This document shows, in pieces, positions 46,261-59,800 of a stretch of DNA of 64,000 bases. The translations under genes were made by a program, and so were the position numbers. Positions within the stretch are counted from its first letter, which is position 1; every line of letters begins with the position of its first letter. The stretch comes from Ancylostoma caninum. Lineage: Eukaryota; Nematoda; Chromadorea; Rhabditida; Ancylostomatidae. The DNA lies in NCBI GenBank assembly GCA_037903475.1, contig JBAJFG010000492.1, forward strand, positions 1,736,001 through 1,800,000. Direction: 5' to 3'. The notes below the pieces were generated by a model that saw only the letters and a list, made by a program, of their open reading frames with translations, was not told the DNA's origin and searched no databases.

Positions 46261-49200
46261 GCTAAAGAAGAAGAACATTTGATTGAAGTTCTCGCGTGAA
46301 ATTAATCCTAAGCTACATACAATCAAGATTTCATGGGCACGAAGAAGCAGAAAATTATGATGCGAATGAGGCGTGGGCTTGGCTCATGGCTCTCCGAAAT
46401 ATTAGATTCTAATCCGATTCCCTTATGGTTTTTATGGTTCTGTTTCTGGAGAGAAAATAAAGCCCACATATGCAGATATACCTTCAATGCCTTCATGGGC
46501 GAAAATCTCCAGACACTCTTCTATCAAAGCGCAGTATTACTGCAAAAGGAATTTCAGAGACTTTTTTCCTTTGCTGGAATCTTCTAGTCATGTTTCTGTA
46601 TAACCCCTTTTCCTGTGTAACAAACTGGTCTCAAGCTACTTCCCTGGAATATTCAATGGTTTTCGGACTCATCCATGTTGCGGAAGGAATGAGACCGCAT
46701 TTATCATGCATTGTCGTTGCGATCGTGATGACATCTGTACTAAATAATTGAGTAGGCACCCATATTTATGCACACGTGGCACGTTTTTGCTCTGTACAAA
46801 TATCTAAATGTGTAAAAAATTCAGATGTTAGCGAGTTATATCAGAATGAAGCAAATTCCACATACAATGTGGGTCAGTTTTTTGCTTCCAAAAAGGTCAA
46901 TGATTGTGAGCGATACGAACCCATACAACGATGGGATGATGATTTTGGTTGGTTCCTGCGAGCTCGGATGTGTCATAAAATGTTCCACCTAAGGATTTGC
47001 TCCAGCATACATATTTGCTGTAAAATTTTATTTTCGAAGGCGTTCCTGTCAACGCAGCGATAGGCAGTGAGAGAAAGTCCTAAAAACCAAACTAATCACT
47101 GGTATATATGTATATTGAAGACGTATGAGATAAATTCCAGTCGGTTTTGTGGAAGCCTCACCTTCGACACCGAACTGTTTCCAAGATTCAAATACTTAGT
47201 TATATTTTCAAGACCTAGGATCGGCTGGATCAGAGCGCCGATCATTCTATGTATCGAGGTGATGGGGCAGCCAAGTGTTGGCTGATTTGAGGATTTCCCA
47301 TTTCTTTTCTTAATGCTATGAGCTTCAGCCGAATTTTCCGTAGTGTTTACCACATCAATTTTTTCTGCTTCCTTTTTGATTTTACTACAAGTCTACTTGT
47401 TTTAATGCTCAGATAGCTGGTTCTGCTCAATGTTTGGTTTTACAATTTTTCCATCTTATGTTACTCTTTCTTCAAATCGTTTCTTTTACGCTAACATCAA
47501 AAACATGAAAACACTGCAAATGACCGGCACTATCATTCTAACTACTATTTACTCTGATTCTTCTAGTGCAAATATCGCAAGCCCTCACCAGACGCATTCT
47601 TTTCTGAAATTTTGTGAGCCGTGAAATTGATTCGAAACGACTTAAAACTAAGCTTCCAGGCCAGTCCCGCAGTGTTTTGTTTTGTTTGTTTTGTTCTGAG
47701 TTCAAGACGTTCTTAGTTATTGGTTACGTTACAGTACTTTCTGGCGTTCTACATGTTGAATCCCCATATCTGCAATGTTGCACTTCTACTGGTCCGACCA
47801 TAGGTTTCACCTCGATGTACTAATGGCACGTACCTGTGATGTATTCAATAATTAAATAAATAAATAATGGTCTTCAACACCGGTAGCTTCCCAACAAATT
47901 CATAAATGAATTCGTAGGAAGATTATTGGTAACTAATCGAGCAGTTGCTCTCAATTTATCCAAAGTAGGAGCGAGATTTCTTTTGGAAATTCCCAAACTT
48001 CGAGGAATTCACGGACGACTACATAGACATGGTTCTGATCTATCCAGAAAAATCTTTTTTAGATTTACAAAGTAGCGTACTTTTTGTATCCCTGTCCCTT
48101 ACCGTCCCAGAGCCTTTTCAAAATGTGTAATTAGCCAGATCCCCTCGAAGAGGAATGTTTGCAGCCCATTTGAGGGTAATGGTCGCATACAAGAAAGTGT
48201 GTCTGAGTCATTCTGCATATGTATTGCTGTATTGTTGCCTTGTCGAAAGAGAAATAAACGGCGTTACTCATCTGTTTCACAAGAATGCAGGCAGATACGT
48301 CATTATCCATACAATTATAACGATACCTGCACATTGGCCACGCTGTGCAAGGCGGCCATAAAGTTCCCAGATTTCCCCAGGAACATTTGTGGGACTCACC
48401 GCGAGTTCCACTATCATTTTTTTTGAGAATCATTTCTTCCAGGATTTTGGCGCCAAATCCTCATATTCAATCTGCCCAGTCTTGTGTGCTCAGGTGCTAC
48501 ACAGATATAGAGGGAAAATTAATATAACTTTCGATCGACGACAGAATCAGTCCAAGAGAACACGAACAACGACCTTTACAGAATGCTCTGTTATAGGGGC
48601 CGTACCTTCTGCATACCCTCTTACAGTGTCAGTGTTGATACAGTCAACTTGTAGAAGAGTAGGACCACACATCTATACATAGTATGGAAAAATCGTCGTT
48701 GGTCGCGAGGGTGAGGGGAGAAAACATTTCGTTTCTTAATAAAATTGCTGGGAGTTCAAGTTTCCTCATTTTATCGTGTTTTAACACTTATTTTAACGAT
48801 CGCAAGGTGCGCATACAGGTGATCATCGAAAAGAATATCTATAATAAATAATAAATATCAATAAAAAAGCAACCAACACGTAAGTACAAGTGTGTACACA
48901 AAGTTTCCGCAAAAAAAAATAGAACTAAAAATACAACGTTACTCTTCCTCGATTGAGACAAATAATAATCACACCATAGCCAAGGTGCAAATCTTCTGCT
49001 TTAATACATGGTAACTGTGCATCATTTTATTCATAAATTTTCCATCCAACAAACGTTGTAGGTTATTAGGGTTGAAAAGACATCAGAATCCTTTCTCATG
49101 AGGCTTTGCAACCCTGACCATGAAGCCTGAGCATTTTCTGGATTGATATCTGACCGAATGCTTTGAATTTCCTGATTGACTGAAAACGCAGCATTGTCGA

Positions 49201-50825
49201 AACAATGGGCTACAAGGGTGCTCCCATAACAACCAGTAGAACAGAGAAAAACCATGAAAACATAGGACTTTTGGGAAACCCTCCTAAGATCTTGCTTTTA
49301 TGTCACAGCAGTTGAGTGCAGCTATTCTGGAATGACACTTCCTCCTTTCATTTGATATTATACCACTGAATAGCGCTATGAAGGATCAACTATGACAAGG
49401 ACTCTTGCTGACCCAGTTCTGATTCCTGGATTTGAGTTTACTTCACATGGGTGATCATAATTTTTAGCCAACAATTTAAGTTTCTAAAGGTTTACTGTAC
49501 CAATGGCGTCAATAGATTTCTAATGGGGATCATACCAGTTGCGGCCCTCACAATGCTCTTTATATCATCCCACCCCCCCCCCCCCCCCCTCCCCTCCCCC
49601 ATCCTACTTCTCTAGCATTAAGCTAGAGCAGCGCTTGGAATAGTGCAGACCGCGCTAGAATCCTCAAGCAGCATTTCGACGTAACCTAGTTTGACACGCT
49701 TTTCTTCCCCTTAACTCATTCTAGAAAAACCCTAACACACTCGCGACTACATGTCCCTCCCTGCTGAGTGCTATTCGTGAGAACTTCAGCCTTTGTCAGT
49801 GCAAACACAGTGAAAAAACATCATTGGGACTAGAGACCTTATATGCACTTTCGCAGCACGCTGCTTCCACACCCGTTTTTTGCACGTGAATCTATGTGTG
49901 GTACTCTGGAAAACGTCAGAAACACATCGGATTAACAGAAAATTTTATCGCTACCTTTTTTTCGTAGAGATGCCAAACAACACAAGCCGAAATGTGTCTA
50001 GATGAACGTGAGTATGGAGGGAGGAAGGGAAACAAAGCCTGTCTAACATCGAGTACGGATGATCAAACTGATTTGAGAAAAATAATACATATACATATCA
50101 ACGTGTAGACGACGAGCAAACACAGATAAACACAAATTAATATACGACATATAGATATATCACTTGGTGCTGCGCGTGCGCGAGACGACGGCGACAATAC
50201 AAGATCGCAAATCGCAACCAACAGTGCAAATATATCATTATCTTCAACATCCTCTGCGAGAGTCAATTCGAACATCATCAACATCACAACATTGTTGTCC
50301 TCGATTTGCTTCGACACGACACACAATACTATTATTACTTTGATCTGAACTGTACAAGTATGACCGCGACACTTTGTAGGAGAAAGAAAAAGTGTGTGTG
50401 TGTGCTTTCTGTATGTACGTACGGTAGTGGGGCCCAACGTTCGAAGCAACCTAGTGATCGTGCGACGTACAGCTGTCGCGAACCAGTATGACTCGTGGAT
50501 GAGTACCAGATGAGTACAATATAGGGCTAGTATAATAAAAAGTAGCTGGGCGATTAAAGAGTATGACAGTGACGCGATGGGGGTCCAGACAAAATGCCAA
50601 TCACACGATCAGAAGATGGAGCTGCGAGCGAGAGAGCATGTCGGGACGCGTTCGTGACGATGGCGTCGTCATCAGCAGACGACCGCCAGCACGTTCACGG
50701 AACGTCGTCGGAGATTGTGTGAGACATATGCAAAATCAAATCAAAAACGGGGAATGCTCGTTAATGTAAGAGAAATGACGAGAGATGTTGTGCAAATCAT
50801 ACATAGAGAATTTCTGGATGAGAAT
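46261..50825. other. Gap between the RT remnant and the apl-1 stop codon
   Basis: No supported exon. The right part (about 50060-50825) is the apl-1 3' flank and probably its 3' UTR on the minus strand; I saw no minus-strand AATAAA there. A 17-base C run is at 49573-49589. ORFs at 46333-47063 and 48131-48682 overlap on opposite strands and lack recognisable motifs. Confidence 0.4.
49573..49589. repeat. Poly-C tract
   Basis: Seventeen consecutive C followed by TCCCCTCCCCC. Such tracts are prone to length error and can form G4 or i-motif structures. Confidence 0.95.
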
Positions 50826-53800
50826 TTAAGCCTTGCTGTCGAAGAACGAGTATGTCGGGTTCTCGTAGCCGTTCACTTGCATCCCAGCCACATGACGCTC
50901 TTCTGGTGTGTAGACGTCAACCTACAATTAGATACATAAGCTTAACGAATTCCAGGAATCGTGTTATTATTTTATACATTAATTTGAAGTATTCAGGGAA
51001 CAGCTACGTATCTTTTCTTATCAGAGAGATCCTCTCCAAATGAATGAAATTATTCTAGACCAAAAGTTCACGATTTCAACAAAGAGCGTGGAACACAAGT
51101 TGCTGAAACGCGCAGTTCCGAAGAAAATAACAAATAGATTATGCTTAGCCCACTAAAACATATTTGATTCATGTGTATTATCCAGCATCAAGGCCGCTGT
51201 ACATGCAAAGTCAGACAAAAACCAACCCCGCTCAAGCCGTTGAGGTTCCTCTATACATTTGGGGAGTTCTTCCTTCCATGGTGCTCAAAGGGGATTCACT
51301 ACTAGGGAATTTCCATACCGAAACCAACATAAATCCATCAGTTGTTATTTCTTCCTTTTTCCAAGCAAAAAAAAAATCCACCGCTTTCGTCACTCCCCCT
51401 TCCCTCCCCAATAAATTGTTGCTTGTCGAAATGGAGTAAGCAAAACCTCCAAGCCTACACTTACACTTGTACTTTTTGTAATACTATTTGGTTTTTATGT
51501 TGCAAGGTGAGAGGATAGAGTTTTTTCACTTGACATTCCTCTTTTTTTCAGCTTACACAAAAAGTAATCGCTACTCGTAATTGGTTAGATGTGAAGCTCA
51601 TTTACGTCACAGAACAACTTGCAACGAATCCCAAAGGACCCTGTAATGACCCCGCGATTTAATTATATTTGCGAAGACGTCAGTGAGTAAAACAACTAAG
51701 ATGCAACGTAAAACTCTCCTGGTAGTGGACAGAGCTTTAAAGAACAAAAGCGTGGATAACAAAGAGAATCTACCGAAGTTTTCGAAGACACTAGTAAGAA
51801 AGTGTCCATTATATTAGTCAGGAAGTACATATTACAACCAAGCTGCCTTCAGTTTCATTTCCAGGATTTGGTAGGAGACAAAATTCCTATCTGTAGCAGC
51901 AGACGAAATCTGTTCTGTACAAAAGCCCTGAATCCGTCACCCATTCGCATCCCGGACTGACGCTAACAGGCAAAGATCTAGGAATTGTCGTAATACGCAG
52001 CCTTCACAGTGCAATTTGTAGCATTTCAGTACATCCGAGATAACGATTACTGTAATGTTCTTGAAAAGTGCATGTTTTGCCTTTCCAATGACCACCCATG
52101 AAAACAATGGCTATTGAGTTAAGTCATGTTAAAAGGAAAAGACTGATTATGGATGACATTCTCCGAGACAGCCAGGTACGCGAAGTCTAAAAAGAGGGTA
52201 ATGCTCTAGAAATCAAATGACGCTAAAGTCAAACAACACTTTTACTACAAAACAGTTATTGACTCATCAACGGCCTGTTAGTGCTTTTACTTGTTGGCTA
52301 CGGTATGATTTAATAGAAAGAAGAATGAACAGTGCCAATGTTGAGCCCTTCAACTCCTCTTTCAAGCAGTGTGAGTTGGAGCATCGTTGGAACAAACTTT
52401 CATGGTGTGCTTGGGCGGCAATTCTACCGAAGATGTGATGATTCTGGTTCCCTACCAGCCCTTTGCACATACGCATAGTCCTTCTCGAAAAGATAGACGG
52501 ATTGCGTGGCTGCAGAAACGCGGCGGGACCTACACGATGGATGAAGAGAGAGCTCGCTCCAACTGAGAGGGTCGATTAGGTCCCACCGCGATTCTACGGC
52601 CGCGCCCCTATGAAACGCACGCGCAAAGTGCCTATCTTTTCGACAAGGACCACAGCTTCCTTCATCATTTGGGCAGAAATTTCAATGGATTTCTCGGTTC
52701 TTATTTTATGTCTTTTCTGCTTCTTTCATAGTCTTCATAACATACGCGAAATAAATTAAGGGCGAGAACTTTGATGAAATTGAAAAATTTACAAATTGAT
52801 ATCCCCAGATTATCAACTGCGTGAAAATGGGGGTTTCTCTTTCTAAAGTTTTCTCCCAGTGAGAAAAAACTACAGGTATCACTTGAGAAAATTAGGTTTT
52901 ATTAGTGATAAGAAGGGGAATCACTTTCAAGTTACAAATGCTTCCAGTAATGTAAAGAGTTCAGTATGTCTGCATCCTGCATATTTATTCTTATTTTAAT
53001 TTCGTTTCATTGAAGCAGTTTTCAAATATTCTTCCGGCTATTCACATTTAATAAGCAAAATCCTAAATAACTAACCTCGATGAACCCGTGATGCGCTCGC
53101 CGACGTCGCACAATGGTGGCCACCAACATGGTGAGCGAGACGATCGCCACTGCTCCAACCATAAACACCGCCTGAGATGACGACAGAATGCCGCTCTCAC
53201 TGTAGCTGGCTTTCTGGAAAGCATCCACCTTTTCCTCCATTCCATCAACTTCGCTTTGAGATCCAACACAAAAACAAACCACGCATGGTACGTGACGTGA
53301 AGTTGTGATAAAGGAAATGTACAAGTCAAAATCAGACTATTTCTCCCATACAGAGAGATGAATTTAGCTCGTTTTGGGAGGTCAGAGCGATGCAATGGGC
53401 AAAATCAGTACTACAGTAATCAGAAATGTTTACTTAAGAATATAATATTCGTGACGAATTTCAGAATATTTACGACACAAACCTGATTTTGTACAAGTTT
53501 TTCTTGGCGATAGTACGCCGGCTTCTCCTCGATGATCGGCTCAATGTCCACACGAAGCTCCTTGATGGAGTCCTGGAAGATCAGATTCCAAATCCCCTCA
53601 AATATGTATTTGAATAGTGGAAGATGGATGTGGATAATAGACACTCCATAACACGTGATTGAAATCCTCTAAAAAATGGAGTTGTAAGCCCACCTCATCC
53701 TCATCGCTCTCGTCTGAGTCCGAATCGTCGGGGGTCGGGAGCGGCTCGGTACGCACGGATTTCTCGATCAGCTTTGGAGGCTCCGGCTTCTTCACCTCCT

Positions 53801-56800
53801 CCTTTCGCTGGATTTCGATGACCTGAGGGATATACAAACTTATGAAATTGCCCACATTCACTGAAAAAATGTGAGTAATCCGCAGTTACTTTGGGCTTCT
53901 TGACAATGGGATTCTTCTTGACCTCCTCATCGTCTTCATCCTCATAGTATTCATCATCGTCTTCCTCGGAATCGCGTGAATCCTCCGAGAGGAGCTGAAA
54001 ATCCACAGGAAATGATAAATCCAGCTGCACATTTATGCCTTCCAGGATTTTTACCTTGGCAGGTTCAGCCGTGGTCTTGTGGGTGGTCGTCGTGGTGGAA
54101 GGCGTGGTTGGTGGAGCCTTTACGTCCAGCTTGGCACTGGGATGGAGCTTCTCATAGGCTTCCTGGAAATCATAATCCAGAATTGCCAGCAATTATCCCA
54201 GACAGGCTGACGCTCTCAAACCTTGTAAAGATCCACGAGTTTCTTGTTCTTCGCATCACTATCTAGCGAGTTCAAAGCATCAATTGCTGCGTCCGATAAT
54301 TCTGGTGTGTTTTCACGTCGGAAATCAGACCAGTAGGCCACTGAAGTTCAGAACGCTATTCAATCATTGGTACAAGAGTGAACAACATTATCTTGTGCAG
54401 TTTAATGTCATGGCCATGGATCCGAAGAGAAAACATAGAACAGGTGACTGTGTTATATCCGCTAGAACCTTTCGACAGTGAAAACAAGCAAAGTGACCTT
54501 TGGAAAAATCGCTCTGAGAACGTATTCTTTGATTGTCCAGATTTTTGGCCAAAAAAAACATATAAACTCACCAGCGATCGGACGAACTTGACTTTCGAGG
54601 TCTGGGAAGTCACGAAGCATAGCCAAAGTGCCGTTGATACGCAGATCGATGTACCTAAAGCCGATCTCTTATGGATCTCCAGCCTAGAATGACTGCCAGG
54701 AATTGCTATAGTACCTCAATCTGTGCAAGACAGTTGGTTTGAACGCGGCCGCTTCAGCTTGGTCGACACGAAGGAGATGGCGGTATCGGTTGATGGTGTG
54801 GATACGGTCCTTCTCCTCCGATCGGATGTAAGTCTACAATATCTCAGACTACCGGATGAAAGTTCCTTCTTCTGCGATGCTATCCACGAATCCGAAAAAT
54901 AACCTTGAGAGTCTTAAGCACGTGATGTTTGTTGGCGGATTTGTCATGCATGGCAAGAGCCTGACGATAGTCGTGCGTCGCCTGAAGCTACTCGCGAATT
55001 AGCCTCGTCAAGGATCATAGGAAAAAGAAGGAAAACCCTGCTCACCGTCCTCTTCTTCTCGTTAAGGATAGCCTGGACTCGTTCTTCGTGGGTGGCCTCA
55101 AGTTGCTTCTTTAAGCGCTTGTGTTCGTCTTCAAGAGAGGCAACAGTCTGGAAGTGAAATTTGATTGTTTCCAGAAAGATATGTGCGATTTAAGCAGGAA
55201 TGACTTCCAATTTTGAAGTAACGATGGAATGAAAATTTAGCTGTCTTCACTACAGTTCTTGGAATACTTTTAAAATTAATGAACTAAAGAAAAATCAATT
55301 CTCTCGGAATCCTTTCAACAACTCTCGATATGCCTACATACAATTAAAGAAAGGGGATAAATTTGCGCTCCCATAACTATAAGTAGTAAACTACTTTCCC
55401 TAGCCCGCTTGATCCAAGATCCTTCTGGAATATTCCAGGAGATGTTGGGTATTAGTACACGTTTATCAAGAACACTTCTTTTAATAATTCATGCAGCAGG
55501 TTTCGTAGTGGGTTTCCTGTGAAGGGCATCACCACGGCAATTTGCACTAAGTTCTAGTCATATAATCCGGGAGCGAAAAAAATTACATTACTGAGATTCA
55601 GGAGTACCGGACACTTATAGTGATTCGTGATACTATTCTCACAGAATAATTTTAATTCCTGCCCGTGGATTCATTTTCCCATGCGGCCCGGAGCGGAAAA
55701 ATAGCCCCGAGGACCTTTCAACTTCGATCAAATAAATGACAAAAGTACTTCTTTACCTTCTGGAAGCGGTTTGTCATGGAAATCTTGAAGGATTCGGCTC
55801 CCTTGGCATCCTTCAGTTTCATCTGTTGATAGCGAGCCTCAAGTTCTCCCCACTCCTTCATGACCTTCAAAATAATGAAACCACTTAGCAGTGTACTTTC
55901 ACAAATGCTACTCCTCAAGAAAAGGGATTAATTTATGGACATGACCACTAGACAGTCATAAAGATTTGTTATGAAAAAAATCAAACAGTTAACAACATTG
56001 AGGCTAAAATCAACAAGTAGTCGGTAACGAACCTTCTCGATCTTCTCGCGATGCTTCTTGTCCAGACGCTCCTCAGCATCCTTGAAGTTCTCGTGCTCAT
56101 TGGCAGGGTCCTTGTTTTTGAAGTATGGATCCTGACCCTCGGAGGATTTCTCGTCAGAGGATTCTGAAGGAACAACAACTTCAAGAATGAACAGTTCGAA
56201 ATTGAAACAGTTCAAAATGTTTTTTTTTAATTTGAGCAGGTAAATAACTGGTAGTTCCTCATGCAGCTTGGAGTGGTTTTCACAGATCGACATTTTACGG
56301 ACTAATTTGGCGCTTAGATCAAATTATTCTACTCAACTTTGACCAAAGCCTCTGTTTTATGCAGTTCTCGTGCTGTTATTTTAAGGAATAAAAAGAATAC
56401 AATGTGTAAATAGAAAAGTGTTGGAAAGAGGCCTGCACCTTGAAGAATGGTCTGACCTCACCACTTTTATTCCGAAATAGCTAGGTAACAACCCAGAACG
56501 CGTTATAAGTAATTCTATCTCCTAAAATTAATTTCGCCAATAAGGACTAAATGGAATCCCATGATTGCTTCGACCGAAGAAGAAAGAGTAGTTGGTTAAT
56601 CAAAGCGTGACAAAAAATTCTTTTCCAATAAAAAAAGTATAAAAATGGATAAATTATAGTCTCTACATACAAAATTATTTTCAGAAAACTTTATGTGCAT
56701 ATGTAGGGAGGACTAAGTGAAAGTGAATCACTAAGGTCTGTTTAAATAACATGAACAACTGCCAGTTATCCACCTGCTGAAATAAAAAAAAATTCGCTAA

Positions 56801-59800
56801 ATTCTATAGAGTGAACGACGAAGTACGTCATATTCATGGAAGCCTTCAAGAAGTTGCGTATGAAACTTAGCATGTTGATTTTTAAAACTATGTTCAACAG
56901 TATGGAAGGGTTGAAATCGTGCACCTAACCTTATGTGGTCTTCTAGAAATTTAATCTGTTTTTCTTCTTGGGTTTCAACTTTTTTCTTTCCACTTACTTT
57001 CTGAGTTCCTTTATTTCTGCATCATTTCATTTACTGTGTTTGAATCGCGTGCATTGGGAACAGTAAGGAATACATAAGATACGTAATAAATAAGTTAGGT
57101 GAATAAATAAATGCAAATAACAGAATGAATAATTAAATGTGTAAGTAAGAGGCGAAGTAATGGCATGAAAAAGGCACATATTTAGGACTAAATAATCTAT
57201 TGGATTTCAGTTTAAAAATTTGATTCCGGGCGAGTCGAAAACTCGCATGCTCGGGAAAGAGGAAAGAATGCATTTTCTAAGGAAAATAAGAAGGATTAAA
57301 ACCTTGCTCTCTGCCTACATTCCAATTTTTCTGAATCATCTTCTAAATTCAGTCAATTGAATCAATCAAATCACGCAGTGCTCACTCGTTTCAAAACAGA
57401 AAACAGAAAGATGGAAAGCATGAGAAAGTGCACACTAATTTTCTGGATGAAGTGAAGTCACCTTCTTCGCTGTCGTCATATTCCTCATCATACTCATCGT
57501 CGTCATCATCTTCCTCTTTCAGCGGCAATTTGTTCGCCTTTTCAATCGTACGTGCGCCGACGACCGGAGCCGTAATCTTGTCTGAAATGCTATTATTCCG
57601 CTAGTTGATCAAGAATAGCGAGAGATCCAGGGGCGCTGCTGATTCTTTCATTAATCCCACGAGTCCGCTCGCGAAGTCCTACAGCTGAGCGGTGCAATCC
57701 ATGAAATATTCGTGTGCATCGAATCTGCCCGCTGAACTCAACCTCATCTAGCGGCCCCCCAGCGAGCTATCTCATTACGCATGTGTGTGCAGCCAGAAAT
57801 TAGTGCTGTGCGGCTGTTGTTTGGCTATTAGCTCAGGATGGGACGATCTTCCTTCTACGCCATAATTACGAACATTCGTCACTAATGATGCCATTTAACC
57901 AGCACGTTACGATTGCGGACGAGTTTTCACGCCAATTCGGAGGTAATGAATGCAAACAAACTGTCACCATAAACAAAGTTGGCAAGACACGCCGCCATCC
58001 TGGACGCCCGAATATTTCACGGAATATCACACTAGTTGAGGTGTTACCGCAATTAACGCACCAACAGTTGGGCAGCACACGAATTCGACTCCAGTGAAGA
58101 GGTCCAGACTGCACGGTTCCAGCACAGCGAACGAGCGAACGGTCATGCTCTTTCCGTTGAATGTCTGCAGTACAAAAATAAGCATAGCAAGCCACAAATC
58201 CAGAAAAACAGCGACTGCACCTTGGCTGAGCATTGCTTTGTCGCCTCGTCTCGCCAGTGTTGATAGTCACTACACGATTCGCCAGAGTTCACGTGCGAGA
58301 AGCGGCAGTCATGGGGCACTTGAAGTGCTTCGGACTTGAATTCGCCATCTGAAAAATAGATTATTTTTTTGTGGTCACCGGTGAAGTTGTTTGATTGGCG
58401 GGCTCTGTGATTGGTCATTGCACACCCACGCGCAAGGGTTCGCTGTGATTGTTGGAATTCGCTTTTTGCGAGCCACGACTGGTCGCTCTGGAAGGGAAAA
58501 CTCGATTTCTATTTCAATCTAATGAGACTCTTCAAACTGGACAGAAGTTTTTTGGAGCTGGGAACGTTTTTGGAAAACCTCGTCAAAGATTATGCGAGGA
58601 CCACCCGGGGCCTGGGCAAACTAGGATATTTCTATTTATTCCGAACCTTCAGGTGAGCCACTGTAGAGCTTGCAAGAGTTACTAATATTAATACATCGGT
58701 ATTAGTGAAGTTGTTATTATCGTTATTTTATACCAGTTTATTTGCTGTAATATTGACGATTGCTTATGCAGTCTGATACAGTGCAAAGATAAAATACGTG
58801 GATGCGATTCAAATTACAGACAGAGCGGTAAACATGGCCATCGATTGGCCCGATTGTCTCGACTTTTTAACAATGACCCTGAACCCCTGAGAACTGAAAG
58901 TGCACAGCAAACATTGCGAAACCATTCATGACGCAAACCTAACAGCATGTGCAAGAACACGACAGCACTATGGATTGCTCGGAAGAAGAAACAGCACGTT
59001 CCAGAAATAGCTTGAACATGAAAGGTGTTGATGTTTTAACCCATTTCTATTTCGATTCAGTGACATTGCAGTTTCTGGATTTGGTATTGTAAAAAAAAAA
59101 CTCAGAAGTTGAAGATGAGTTAGTTAGGACCCAGCAAGGTATTGGATGTAATCGAATTCGAATATTCGATTTCGATTCAATTCGAAAATTCGGATGTTTC
59201 AAAAAGAGGGATCAGTATATGCAACTCCACCAAAGAACAGGGAAGGACTGTGGGCTGTTCTTTTCAAAACTTCGAGTATTCTGAGTCCATTTGTGGATTA
59301 TTGATTTTATTCATTTATTCAGTTTTATTCGATCCTATGTACCTACAGCGCTTGGACACGCCCATTTTCTCGCGTGAACCAATGGCTGCAAAGATCATTG
59401 CGGCCAATAATACTGGAAATGCCTGTAAATGGCAAACAAAAATTGTTATGTTATGGAGTGGACTTTTTATTCAGTGAAAGAATGGAAATTTGAGATCAGC
59501 TGCAAAATCGCTCAATGGCTGCACCTTTGAACATTTCTGGAGTTTGGAATTTTCTTCCAGAGATCAGAGTAATTACCTTACAGCATCTACTTCTGAAGAA
59601 GTTCTTTCATTTCGTCAGCACACTTAAGATATTCTGTATTATATTATATTATGCATTATTATGTATTATATTATATTTATGTACTATATTATATTATTTT
59701 TAACAATGACCCTGAAGCCCTGAGAACTGAAAGTGATAATATTATATGATAATATATATCTTATATATATTGCACCTTAGCTGAGCATTGTTTTGTCGCC

